Source: Gammaproteobacteria bacterium (lineage in GTDB: Bacteria; Pseudomonadota; Gammaproteobacteria; JAPPPA01). Taken from it: a stretch of 8,428 bases of DNA. Positions 1 through 6,411 of this stretch are shown here, piece after piece; position 1 is the first letter of the stretch, and every line of letters starts with the position of its first letter. The notes under the pieces were generated by a model. The model had not been told where the DNA came from, made no database searches, and saw nothing but the letters and a program-made list of their open reading frames with translations. A program made the translations under genes and the position numbers. The stretch is from NCBI GenBank assembly GCA_028817755.1, contig JAPPPA010000189.1:1-8428 (forward strand), given 5' to 3'.

Positions 1-10
1 GCCGAGCTTT

Positions 11-37
11 GCTGCAGGGGCAGGACGCCCCTTCAGC
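11..37. repeat. GC-rich hairpin, first element of an intergenic hairpin cluster
   Basis: An imperfect inverted repeat pairs 11-21 with 27-37 around a 5-nt loop (AGGAC), with one mismatch at 15/33. The loop and flanks (GGGGCAGGACGCCCC) resemble the serial 'xxxCAGGGATGxxx' hairpins found in dispersed intergenic repeats of gammaproteobacteria. The hairpin is read directly; the family resemblance is from memory. It has no U-tract, so it is not a classical terminator. Confidence 0.5.
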
Positions 38-59
38 AAACCCAGATCATTGTGAGTAG

Positions 60-73
60 CGCAGGGAACTGCG
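60..73. repeat. Short CAGGGA-loop hairpin
   Basis: CGCAG at 60-64 pairs with CTGCG at 69-73 around the loop GGAA. It is short (5 bp) and would be ignored alone, but it lies between two stronger hairpins (11-37 and 107-138) and repeats the CAGGGA-type loop pattern. It is probably part of the same composite intergenic repeat. Confidence 0.35.
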
Positions 74-106
74 AAGCAGCCGTAGAGCGGGACCAGCTTT
101 CTTTTG

Positions 107-138
107 GTTACTTTTCTTTGCTGCCAAAGAAAAGTAAC
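107..138. repeat. Perfect 14-bp inverted repeat, dispersed-repeat core
   Basis: GTTACTTTTCTTTG at 107-120 is followed by a CTGC loop and its exact reverse complement at 125-138. Together with the preceding CTTTCTTTTG this matches, from memory, a pyrimidine-rich palindrome recurring between genes in Xanthomonas, Pseudomonas and related genomes. The palindrome is certain; its membership in a repeat family and any role (transcript 3' end stability, fold-back RNA, mobile miniature element) are inference. No reading frame with gene-like features crosses 1-270; the rest of that stretch (141-222) shows nothing I can name. Confidence 0.6.
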
Positions 139-223
139 TCGGCCTTTAGTAAGAACTCCCCGAAAGCCAAGAGAAGCCTCTAGGGCCGAAAAAACCACCA
201 GCCAAAACCAAATTCCAGATACA

Positions 224-251
224 AAAAAGCCGGCACTCAGGCCGGCTTTTT
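224..251 (-). terminator. Rho-independent terminator after the aldehyde dehydrogenase gene
   Basis: AAAAAGCCGGC at 224-234 pairs perfectly with GCCGGCTTTTT at 241-251 around the 6-nt loop ACTCAG. On the minus strand this gives a GC stem followed by a run of six U, 20 nt beyond the TAG stop at 271-273. The A/T tails are symmetric, so it could also stop transcription entering from the left on the plus strand. Confidence 0.9.
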
Positions 252-270
252 AAAACACAGAGAAACCAAC

Positions 271-1785
271 CTACTGGTTACGCTTCTCCTTAACCATCTT
301 CGGCGCATTCGCCACTTTCACCTTGGCCGCATTACTACGAAAGCCAACCAGAATCCGCAACGCGGTATTCATGATTCGACCATAAGGCGGGGTGAGTAAG
401 TCGAGGAATGACAAACGGCTTTGGATAAACACCGGCTTCTGTTTTGAGAACTCTAAGAAACCAAAGTGACCGTGATAGTGGCCCATGCCAGACGGCCCAA
501 CGCCACCAAACGGTAAATTTGGCTGTGGCAGGTGGTACAAGGTGTCGTTAATCGTCACACCACCAGACAGGGTGTTTTCCAACACATAATCTTGGTTTTT
601 CTTATTCTCACCAAAGTAATAAAGCGCCAGCGGCTTGTCGTGGTCATTGACGTAATCCAAGGCTTCGTCGATCGCGTTGTAAGTTTTAATCGGCAACAAC
701 GGGCCAAAGATTTCTTCCTGCATCACCCGCATATCGTCAGTCGGGTTCAAGATAAGTGTTGGCGGGAACATACGACGTGCATCATCCGGCACGCTTTCAC
801 CACCACAGGCAGAAATAATGGTCGCGCCCTTCTCTTGAGCATCGGCCACTAGGTCTTTATGACGCTGGTAGTGCGGCTCGCAAACAATATGCGTGTAGTC
901 ATCATTCTCAGCCACGTTGCCGTAGGCCTGAGCGACTTTATCGCGTAGATCGGCCACTAGCTGGTCACGCATGGCTTCATGCACCAATACATAGTCTGGC
1001 GCTACGCAGGTTTGGCCGGCGTTCAAAAACTTGCCTCGGGCAATACGCGCCGCGGCCATTTTGCTGATGGCATCGGTGCCCACAATAGCGGGACTTTTAC
1101 CGCCTAATTCCAAGGTTACCGGCACAAGGTTTTCAGCCGCGTTGCGCATAATAATCTTGCCCACGCGGGTAGAACCGGTAAAGCAAATATGATCAAACGC
1201 TAACGAAGAAAACGCCGCTGACACGTCTACATCACCGTTACACACAGTGACGTAACTGGTGGGGAAGCTATGAGAAATAATGTCTTCCATCAACGCCGCG
1301 GTTTTCGGCGCTAATTCAGACGGCTTCACCATCACATGGTTACCGGCGGCCACTGCACCCACAACCGGGCCAAGGTTGAGTTGAATCGGGTAGTTCCAAG
1401 CACCAATCACGCCCACCACGCCTTTCGGCTGATACAGGATCTTGGTAACGGCTGGCGCGTACTGCCACACCGCTCGCTCAATGGTCGGCTTCATCCACGA
1501 GCGCAGATGTTTAATGGCGTCGTCAATTTCACTGACAACCACAAAAATTTCGGCCAACACGGTTTCATGAGCAGAACGGTTACCGAAGTCGGCGGACACC
1601 GCCGCCACCCATTCGTCTTGATGATCTAGCAAGCCCTTTTTAAGCGCTTTCAGCGCATCAATACGCTTTTTGTAATCTGGGGTGCCTGCCTGACGTAAGG
1701 CTTTACGTTGTTTGCTGAGCAGGTCGTTAAGCCAAATCTCAGGTTTGGCTTTGTGTAGGTCGGTTGCTTGTAATTCTGCTGCCAT
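271..1785 (-). CDS. Coniferyl-aldehyde-dehydrogenase-like NAD(P)+-dependent aldehyde dehydrogenase
   Basis: This is a cytosolic aldehyde dehydrogenase of 504 residues that oxidises an aldehyde to the carboxylate with NAD(P)+. Hallmarks are W130-N131 (oxyanion-stabilising Asn), the nucleotide-binding FTGS at 202-205, the general base Glu226 in LELGGK, the nucleophile Cys260 in NAGQTC, and Glu358 in EEIFGP. The hydrophobic tail after residue 455 and the short N-terminus fit the class-3/coniferyl aldehyde dehydrogenase (CalB-like) subgroup. True substrates may instead be aliphatic or other aromatic aldehydes. The ATG at 1783-1785 has a GAGGA Shine-Dalgarno 7 nt upstream. It lies 80 bp after glpD, so it may be the last gene of that run or have its own promoter; a terminator follows at once. 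The family call is firm, the substrate is not. Confidence 0.88.
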   Translation of the reverse strand: MAAELQATDLHKAKPEIWLNDLLSKQRKALRQAGTPDYKKRIDALKALKKGLLDHQDEWVAAVSADFGNRSAHETVLAEIFVVVSEIDDAIKHLRSWMKPTIERAVWQYAPAVTKILYQPKGVVGVIGAWNYPIQLNLGPVVGAVAAGNHVMVKPSELAPKTAALMEDIISHSFPTSYVTVCNGDVDVSAAFSSLAFDHICFTGSTRVGKIIMRNAAENLVPVTLELGGKSPAIVGTDAISKMAAARIARGKFLNAGQTCVAPDYVLVHEAMRDQLVADLRDKVAQAYGNVAENDDYTHIVCEPHYQRHKDLVADAQEKGATIISACGGESVPDDARRMFPPTLILNPTDDMRVMQEEIFGPLLPIKTYNAIDEALDYVNDHDKPLALYYFGENKKNQDYVLENTLSGGVTINDTLYHLPQPNLPFGGVGPSGMGHYHGHFGFLEFSKQKPVFIQSRLSFLDLLTPPYGRIMNTALRILVGFRSNAAKVKVANAPKMVKEKRNQ

Positions 1786-1797
1786 GATGGCGTCCTC

Positions 1798-1814
1798 TTC
1801 GCACGTTGTGCGAA
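1798..1814. promoter_or_regulatory. Inverted repeat just upstream of the aldehyde dehydrogenase ribosome binding site
   Basis: TTCGCAC at 1798-1804 and GTGCGAA at 1808-1814 form a perfect 7-bp inverted repeat around GTT. It abuts the GAGGA ribosome binding site in the 80-bp gap after glpD. It could be an operator for a small dimeric repressor or a 5'-UTR hairpin affecting translation. No U-run follows on the minus strand, so a terminator is unlikely. A poor promoter-like pair (TTGTAG, 16 nt, TATGCT) lies just upstream of it on the minus strand. Function is inferred from position only. Confidence 0.4.
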
Positions 1815-1865
1815 AAGCATACGCCTTTTAGCCAAAACTACAAAAACACGCTAAACGTTGTCAGA

Positions 1866-3401
1866 TTAAGCGTTACTCGACCCAGCGGTCAGTAGTGTTA
1901 ACGGCATGCGGCGACGGTATACGTCTTCATCGCTAACCGCCATTTCATAAAGCTTGGCCTTCTTGGCCTCGGCTTTAATAAATGGCGCGGCAGGATCAAC
2001 ACGTTCAGCTAGGCTGGCATCCGCTGCAATCAAATCCAGCAATACCGGCAACTGATTACCCTGGCGGCGCGCCACGGTTTTGGCAATGGCGGCTTCCACA
2101 CCCGCTTTTTCTAGGTCGGCAATCGCCTGTTTTTCCCAGGCTTTATAGCCTTCAGCGCCACCAGCGAGTGGCGCCCAAGGGAATGGCCGTTTACCTGTGG
2201 TGCACTCTGGCGCTTCCACACCGAGCTTTTTCACGACTTTATCGACAATAAATGAGGCATCTTCACGGGCAGTGGTGTATTTGCCGCCGATGGGCATCAG
2301 CATATTCGGCAGCGGCTCAGTCAGCGCCCATTCTCGGCTGACTTTACTGGCCGATTTACCTTCGGCATTTTCAAGCGTACGCACGCCTGCGTAGCTGCCG
2401 CAGATATCTTTACGCTGCCAATGCTTAGCACCTGGCACTTGCGCCAAAGCCTTGTTGGCAATATCTAATAAGTAATCTTCTTCTTCGACGGTAACGCCCA
2501 AGGCATCTGGCGAGCCTTCATAGTCACTATCGGTCGTCCCCAGAATGGTGTATCCGTACCAAGGAATCAGAAACACCACGCGGCCATCGTCTGGGTTGGT
2601 GATCAACATGCCGTCGGCGTAACCATGCTTTTGCAACGGCAAGCTTGGCATCATCAGATGTACGCCTTTTACCAAACGGGTCAGACGCGATTTACCACCA
2701 GAAGGCAGTAACGACTCACACCAAGGGCCAGCGGCATTAACCACCGTGCGTGCATAAACGTCGGTTTCTTCGCCGGTAAGTTCATCGCGCAGCGTAGCGC
2801 CAACAACCTTCTCGCCCTCACGCAGTAATTCAGTTGCGCGGCAGTGGTTTACACAGGTCGCGCCGGTAAAGTCGGCACCCCACACAATTTCCACTGTCAT
2901 ACGGGCATCATCTTCTTGGCAATCACCGTAGGTGAAGCCGCCGACTAGGCCTTCTTGGCGAATATAAGGGTAACGCTTAGCGTATTTTTTCTTGCTCAGG
3001 TATTCGTGTTTCGGCGCGGGCGATTTACGCGTGGCAAACCAGTCATACATAGTCAGGCCCGCTTTCATTTGCAGGCGAGTCACATCATCAGTTTTGTAGA
3101 TGGGCAGAGCAAAACGCACCGGACGAATTAAATGCGGAGCCAAACGCGCCAATAACGCACGCTCTTCCAAAGAGTGTTTAACCAAACCAAATTCATAGGT
3201 GGCCAAATAACGCAGGCCGCCGTGAATCATCTTTGAACTGGCAGAAGACGTACCAGAAGCCCAGTCGCTTTTTTCTACCAGCGCCACATGTAGACCACGC
3301 CGTGCGGCGTCATAAGCCGCCCATGCGCCGGTAATGCCGCCGCCAATAATAAGGACGTCGAACTTGCCACCAGATGAAAGTTTGGAAAAGTTACGTTGCA
3401 C
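1866..3401 (-). CDS. glpD: Aerobic glycerol-3-phosphate dehydrogenase (FAD, quinone-linked)
   Basis: The 511-residue product oxidises sn-glycerol-3-phosphate to dihydroxyacetone phosphate and passes electrons through FAD to the membrane quinone pool; it is expected at the inner face of the cytoplasmic membrane. The N-terminal Rossmann FAD site is clear: GGGITG at 20-25, with Glu43 ending the second strand. The family segment with SSKMIHGGLRYL (55-66) follows, and a C-terminal domain completes the length (E. coli GlpD is 501). The start is GTG at 3399-3401, with AAGGGG 7 nt upstream. It lies 26 nt after dctM, so co-transcription is likely. No glycerol kinase, facilitator or GlpR regulator is adjacent, unlike the usual glp clusters. 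Identity is secure; the tie to the upstream transporter is inference. Confidence 0.95.
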   Translation of the reverse strand: MQRNFSKLSSGGKFDVLIIGGGITGAWAAYDAARRGLHVALVEKSDWASGTSSASSKMIHGGLRYLATYEFGLVKHSLEERALLARLAPHLIRPVRFALPIYKTDDVTRLQMKAGLTMYDWFATRKSPAPKHEYLSKKKYAKRYPYIRQEGLVGGFTYGDCQEDDARMTVEIVWGADFTGATCVNHCRATELLREGEKVVGATLRDELTGEETDVYARTVVNAAGPWCESLLPSGGKSRLTRLVKGVHLMMPSLPLQKHGYADGMLITNPDDGRVVFLIPWYGYTILGTTDSDYEGSPDALGVTVEEEDYLLDIANKALAQVPGAKHWQRKDICGSYAGVRTLENAEGKSASKVSREWALTEPLPNMLMPIGGKYTTAREDASFIVDKVVKKLGVEAPECTTGKRPFPWAPLAGGAEGYKAWEKQAIADLEKAGVEAAIAKTVARRQGNQLPVLLDLIAADASLAERVDPAAPFIKAEAKKAKLYEMAVSDEDVYRRRMPLTLLTAGSSNA

Positions 3402-3427
3402 TCAGGAACCCCTTGCTTAGTGCGAAT

Positions 3428-4825
3428 TTAGTTGCCGTATAGCTGATCTGGCAACCACGTTGCCAACTCTGGCCACAGCGCTAATAGCCCAAGCATACCC
3501 AATTGAATCAATACAAACGGCAATACGCCGCGATAAATTTGGCCGGTAGAAACAGAATCCGGCGCCACGCCACGCAAGAAGAACAGCGCAAAGCCAAATG
3601 GCGGCGTTAAAAAGCTGGTTTGCAAGTTAATGGCGATCATAATGCCGAGCCAAACAGGGTCCAGCCCCATCGCTAGCAAGACCGGCCCCACAATCGGCAC
3701 CACCACAAAGGTGATCTCAATAAAGTCGAGCACAAAGCCGAGTAAGAACATCACCAGCATGACCAAGATCACCGCACCGGCGACGCCGCCCGGCAAATCT
3801 TGTAAAAACTCTTGTACTAATTCGTCGCCGCCAAAGCCACGAAACACTAAAGAAAACAACGCTGCGCCGAGCAGGATCATAAACACCATGGTGGTGACTT
3901 GCGCGGTGTCGCGCACCACAATCCAGAGGCGCTCTTTATCTAATTCGCGTTTCAATATCGCCAAAATGGTCGCGCCCATGGCACCCACGGCGGCGGCTTC
4001 CGTTGGTGTGGCGTAACCACCCAAGATCGACCCCAAAACCGCCACGATGAGTATCAACGGCGGCGCTAGTGCAGAGATTAAATGCTTCGCTAATTCCCAG
4101 CCGGTTTCTTGTAAGCGCTCTTCTTCTGGCGCCGCCGGTGCCGCACTCGGCTTAAAGAAGGCAACCAACATTAAGTAGGTGATATATGCAGCAACCAGTA
4201 GCAAGCCGGGAATCAAGGCGCCCATAAACAAGTCGCCAACACCTACAGTTTCCGGCGACCAGATGCCCATATCCAATTGTGCCTGCTGGTAGGCAGACGA
4301 CAGCACATCGCCCAGCAATACCAACACAATCGACGGCGGAATAATTTGGCCCAAGGTACCGCTGGCGCAGATCACGCCGGTCGCGAGCTCTGGCGAATAG
4401 CCACGCTTCAGCATGGTCGGCAAGGAGATCAAGCCCATGGTCACCACGGTCGCGCCCACAATGCCGGTGCTCGCCGCCAGCAACATGCCAACCACAATCA
4501 CAGATAAGCCAAGACCACCACGCATGCGGCCAAACAGCTGCTCCATGGTTTCCAACTGCACTTCGGCGATACGTGAACGCTCGAGCATCACGCCCATAAA
4601 CACAAATAGCGGCACCGCCATTAGCGTTTCATTGGTCATGACGCCATAGAGGCGATTCGGCAAGGCTTCTAAGAAAACAGAATCAAAGGTATCGGTCAGC
4701 AAACCAATACCGGCAAAAATCAATGCGCCGCCGCCCAGTGAGAACGCCACCGGATAACCCAGCAGCAAGACGCCACAAATAAATAGGAACATTAACAGCG
4801 GCATTAAGGTGACTAAATCAGGCAT
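3428..4825 (-). CDS. dctM: TRAP transporter large permease subunit (DctM family)
   Basis: This is the multi-pass membrane subunit carrying the transport pathway of a tripartite ATP-independent periplasmic transporter, usually driven by a sodium gradient. The protein is hydrophobic throughout and contains the DctM signature GTLGQIIPPS (about 156-165) plus a Pro/Ala/Glu-rich hydrophilic loop at about 225-243. At 465 residues it is longer than classical DctM (about 425) and resembles the 'mannitol/chloroaromatic' or 2-oxo-acid (TakM/FcbT3-like) subgroup; that subgroup call is from general resemblance. A GTG start at 4832-4834 is possible, but the ATG at 4823-4825 is preferred because AGGTGG sits 5 nt before it and the GTG falls inside that motif. 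It overlaps dctQ by 8 nt (ATGCCTGA), indicating translational coupling. No binding-protein gene is present. Confidence 0.92.
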   Translation of the reverse strand: MPDLVTLMPLLMFLFICGVLLLGYPVAFSLGGGALIFAGIGLLTDTFDSVFLEALPNRLYGVMTNETLMAVPLFVFMGVMLERSRIAEVQLETMEQLFGRMRGGLGLSVIVVGMLLAASTGIVGATVVTMGLISLPTMLKRGYSPELATGVICASGTLGQIIPPSIVLVLLGDVLSSAYQQAQLDMGIWSPETVGVGDLFMGALIPGLLLVAAYITYLMLVAFFKPSAAPAAPEEERLQETGWELAKHLISALAPPLILIVAVLGSILGGYATPTEAAAVGAMGATILAILKRELDKERLWIVVRDTAQVTTMVFMILLGAALFSLVFRGFGGDELVQEFLQDLPGGVAGAVILVMLVMFLLGFVLDFIEITFVVVPIVGPVLLAMGLDPVWLGIMIAINLQTSFLTPPFGFALFFLRGVAPDSVSTGQIYRGVLPFVLIQLGMLGLLALWPELATWLPDQLYGN

Positions 4826-5315
4826 CGTCGCCACCTGTAATCGTCACAATGGATTGGCCCGCCTGCGCGATCGCCTGTAGCACCAACATGCCTGCGGCGA
4901 GCGGCATCAAACTTTTCAATAAGAACACCGCATCTAAGCCGCCGGTTTCTTTTGAGCCTTCGCGGATTTCCCAGCTGAGAGCAACATAATCCCAGCTGAT
5001 ATAAAACAGAAACAAGCTCACCGGCATTAGCAGCACTAGGGCACCAAACAGGTTGACCTTAGCTTTGTTCTTGGCAGCCATTTCGCGGTAAAAAATATCA
5101 ACTCGCACATGGCCATCGGTTTGCAAAGCCCAAGCTGCCGTCGCCATAAATAAGCTGGCGTGCATGTAAATCACACCTTCTTGCAGCGCGATAGAACCCC
5201 ACTCAAAGGCGTAGCGCAGCAGCACCACCACAAACTCCAACACCACCATGGCCAAAGCCAGCCACGCAGCTGACTTGCCCACACCGGCATTGAATTTGTT
5301 GATCAGGTTCAGCAT
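4818..5315 (-). CDS. dctQ: TRAP transporter small permease subunit (DctQ family)
   Basis: This 165-residue membrane protein partners with DctM in a TRAP transporter. Four hydrophobic helices are visible at about 16-34, 43-62, 88-107 and 132-152. The family-typical ALQEGVIYMHA (43-53) and HVRVDIFY (69-76) segments lie around the second helix and the following loop. I chose the ATG at 5313-5315, 4 nt after the thrB stop; a TTG at 5340-5342 would add nine residues and overlap thrB. Neither has a convincing Shine-Dalgarno, so translation probably depends on ribosomes finishing thrB. The 3' end overlaps dctM by 8 nt. Family assignment is firm; the solute is unknown. Confidence 0.9.
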   Translation of the reverse strand: MLNLINKFNAGVGKSAAWLALAMVVLEFVVVLLRYAFEWGSIALQEGVIYMHASLFMATAAWALQTDGHVRVDIFYREMAAKNKAKVNLFGALVLLMPVSLFLFYISWDYVALSWEIREGSKETGGLDAVFLLKSLMPLAAGMLVLQAIAQAGQSIVTITGGDDA

Positions 5316-5319
5316 GCAG

Positions 5320-6261
5320 TTACAGGCTAAAAGGCTGCTCAATGTGGTGCATCAGCAAGTCACGGAAGACATTTGGATCTTTGCTGTACGTCATCTCACC
5401 CGGACGCGGGTTGTGCAGATCATTCAAACGCGACAGCCAGAAACGCAAAGCACCAGCACGTAACATCGCTGGCAAAGCAGCAAGTTCTTGGTCGGTAATT
5501 TCGCGGCGAGCGATATAGGCCCGGGCTACGGCGCGGGCCAATTCTAAATCTAGCGAATGGTCTTCATCGTTACGACACCAGTCATTTAGCACCACGGCGA
5601 GGTCGTACATATAGGCATCGTTACAGGCGAAGTAATAATCAATAACGCCATTTAACTCGTCACCCACAAACAAGGCGTTGTCGCGGAAAAGATCAGCATG
5701 GGTCACGCCTTGCGGTAGCGACTCACGACCGGCCTCTTCCTTCTGAAACTTAATTTCCTGCATCAGCAAGATATTGTCATCCGGTGACAACTTCGGCATG
5801 ACCTGTGCCGCAGTTTGCTCCATCCAAGCCATTCCGCGGGTGTTTTCGCGTTGCTCGGTATAGCTTTGCGTTGCTACGTGCACTTGCGCCAAGGCGCGGC
5901 CAATCGACTCACACTGATGCTGATTTGGCGTCATGCAAGGCTTACCTTCCAAGCGCTGCACCAACGCTGCTGGTTTGCCGCACAGCGGTGATTGGAAGCA
6001 ATCAAACTTATCGAAAATCGGCGCCGCACCCGGTACGCCATGCGTCACCAAGTGGTGCATTAATTCTAGGAACCACGGCAGTTCATACGGCGTGAAATAC
6101 TCAAACACGGTCAACACAAAACGGCCGCCGGTGGTGGTCACAAAATAGTTGGTGTTTTCAATGCCTTCGCTAATGCCTTCATAAGACACCAACTCGCCTT
6201 GGTCGTAGCGAGACAAAAACTGTTTGAGATCGGCTTCTGAAACCGTAGTAAATACCGACAT
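5320..6261 (-). CDS. thrB: Homoserine kinase, APH-fold (ThrB type II)
   Basis: The enzyme phosphorylates L-homoserine with ATP to O-phospho-L-homoserine, the penultimate step of threonine synthesis, in the cytoplasm. Its 313 residues match the Pseudomonas-type ThrB, which has the aminoglycoside-phosphotransferase/choline-kinase fold rather than the GHMP fold of E. coli ThrB. The N-terminal segment with EGISEGIENTNYF (28-40) is characteristic. The catalytic loop is H188-A-D190-LFRD-N195, and the metal-binding Asp208 lies in GVIDYY. The ATG at 6259-6261 has only a weak GGA upstream, with a TATAAT box about 34 bp upstream. It is followed 4 nt later by dctQ, an unusual neighbour for a threonine gene. 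Alternative members of the fold (for example methylthioribose kinase) fit less well. Confidence 0.92.
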   Translation of the reverse strand: MSVFTTVSEADLKQFLSRYDQGELVSYEGISEGIENTNYFVTTTGGRFVLTVFEYFTPYELPWFLELMHHLVTHGVPGAAPIFDKFDCFQSPLCGKPAALVQRLEGKPCMTPNQHQCESIGRALAQVHVATQSYTEQRENTRGMAWMEQTAAQVMPKLSPDDNILLMQEIKFQKEEAGRESLPQGVTHADLFRDNALFVGDELNGVIDYYFACNDAYMYDLAVVLNDWCRNDEDHSLDLELARAVARAYIARREITDQELAALPAMLRAGALRFWLSRLNDLHNPRPGEMTYSKDPNVFRDLLMHHIEQPFSL

Positions 6262-6294
6262 AAATCCGTCGCGGAGCTAATGCAAAGGCGCGCG

Positions 6295-6300
6295 ATTATA
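6295..6300 (-). promoter_or_regulatory. Consensus -10 box of the thrB promoter
   Basis: On the minus strand 6300-6295 reads TATAAT, a perfect sigma-70 -10 hexamer about 34 bp before the thrB ATG. This predicts a leader of roughly 25 nt. No good -35 is present: the hexamer at 17-bp spacing is GGGAGT. The bases just after the -10 are CGCGCGCC, a GC-rich discriminator of the kind found at stringently controlled promoters. GCGCG (6290-6294) and CGCGC (6309-6313) flank the box symmetrically. The hexamer is seen; promoter use is inferred. Confidence 0.55.
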
Positions 6301-6343
6301 CAAGATGACGCGCAGGGACTCCCGCCTTGGCACTCAGGCATAA

Positions 6344-6371
6344 AAAAGGCCCCGCAAATGCGGGGCCTTTT
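6344..6371 (-). terminator. Rho-independent terminator after the lipoprotein gene
   Basis: AAAAGGCCCCGC at 6344-6355 pairs perfectly with GCGGGGCCTTTT at 6360-6371 around the loop AAAT. On the minus strand the 12-bp stem runs into six U, 40 nt beyond the lipoprotein TAG stop. It separates that gene from thrB. A plus-strand terminator is possible from symmetry, but no plus-strand gene precedes it. Confidence 0.92.
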
Positions 6372-6411
6372 GCCTTTATCAGGCAGACTTACGTTTGGAG
6401 AAAACTAGGCC

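Noticed and set aside
532..852. Plus-strand open frame inside the aldehyde dehydrogenase gene
   Set aside because: It is antisense to a well-supported enzyme gene, has no recognisable domain, and its His/Arg/Val-rich composition looks like a reading-frame shadow.
1798..1814. Terminator after glpD
   Set aside because: The stem is only 7 bp and is followed on the minus strand by GAGGACG, not a U-run, so it cannot be a standard intrinsic terminator.
1650..1835. Minus-strand 61-codon frame starting upstream of the aldehyde dehydrogenase
   Set aside because: It overlaps the 5' end of that gene in another frame, has no family resemblance, and the GAGGA site serves the dehydrogenase ATG.
5805..6148. 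Plus-strand frames across thrB
   Set aside because: They are antisense to the conserved homoserine kinase coding sequence and show no domain or ribosome binding site that I can support.
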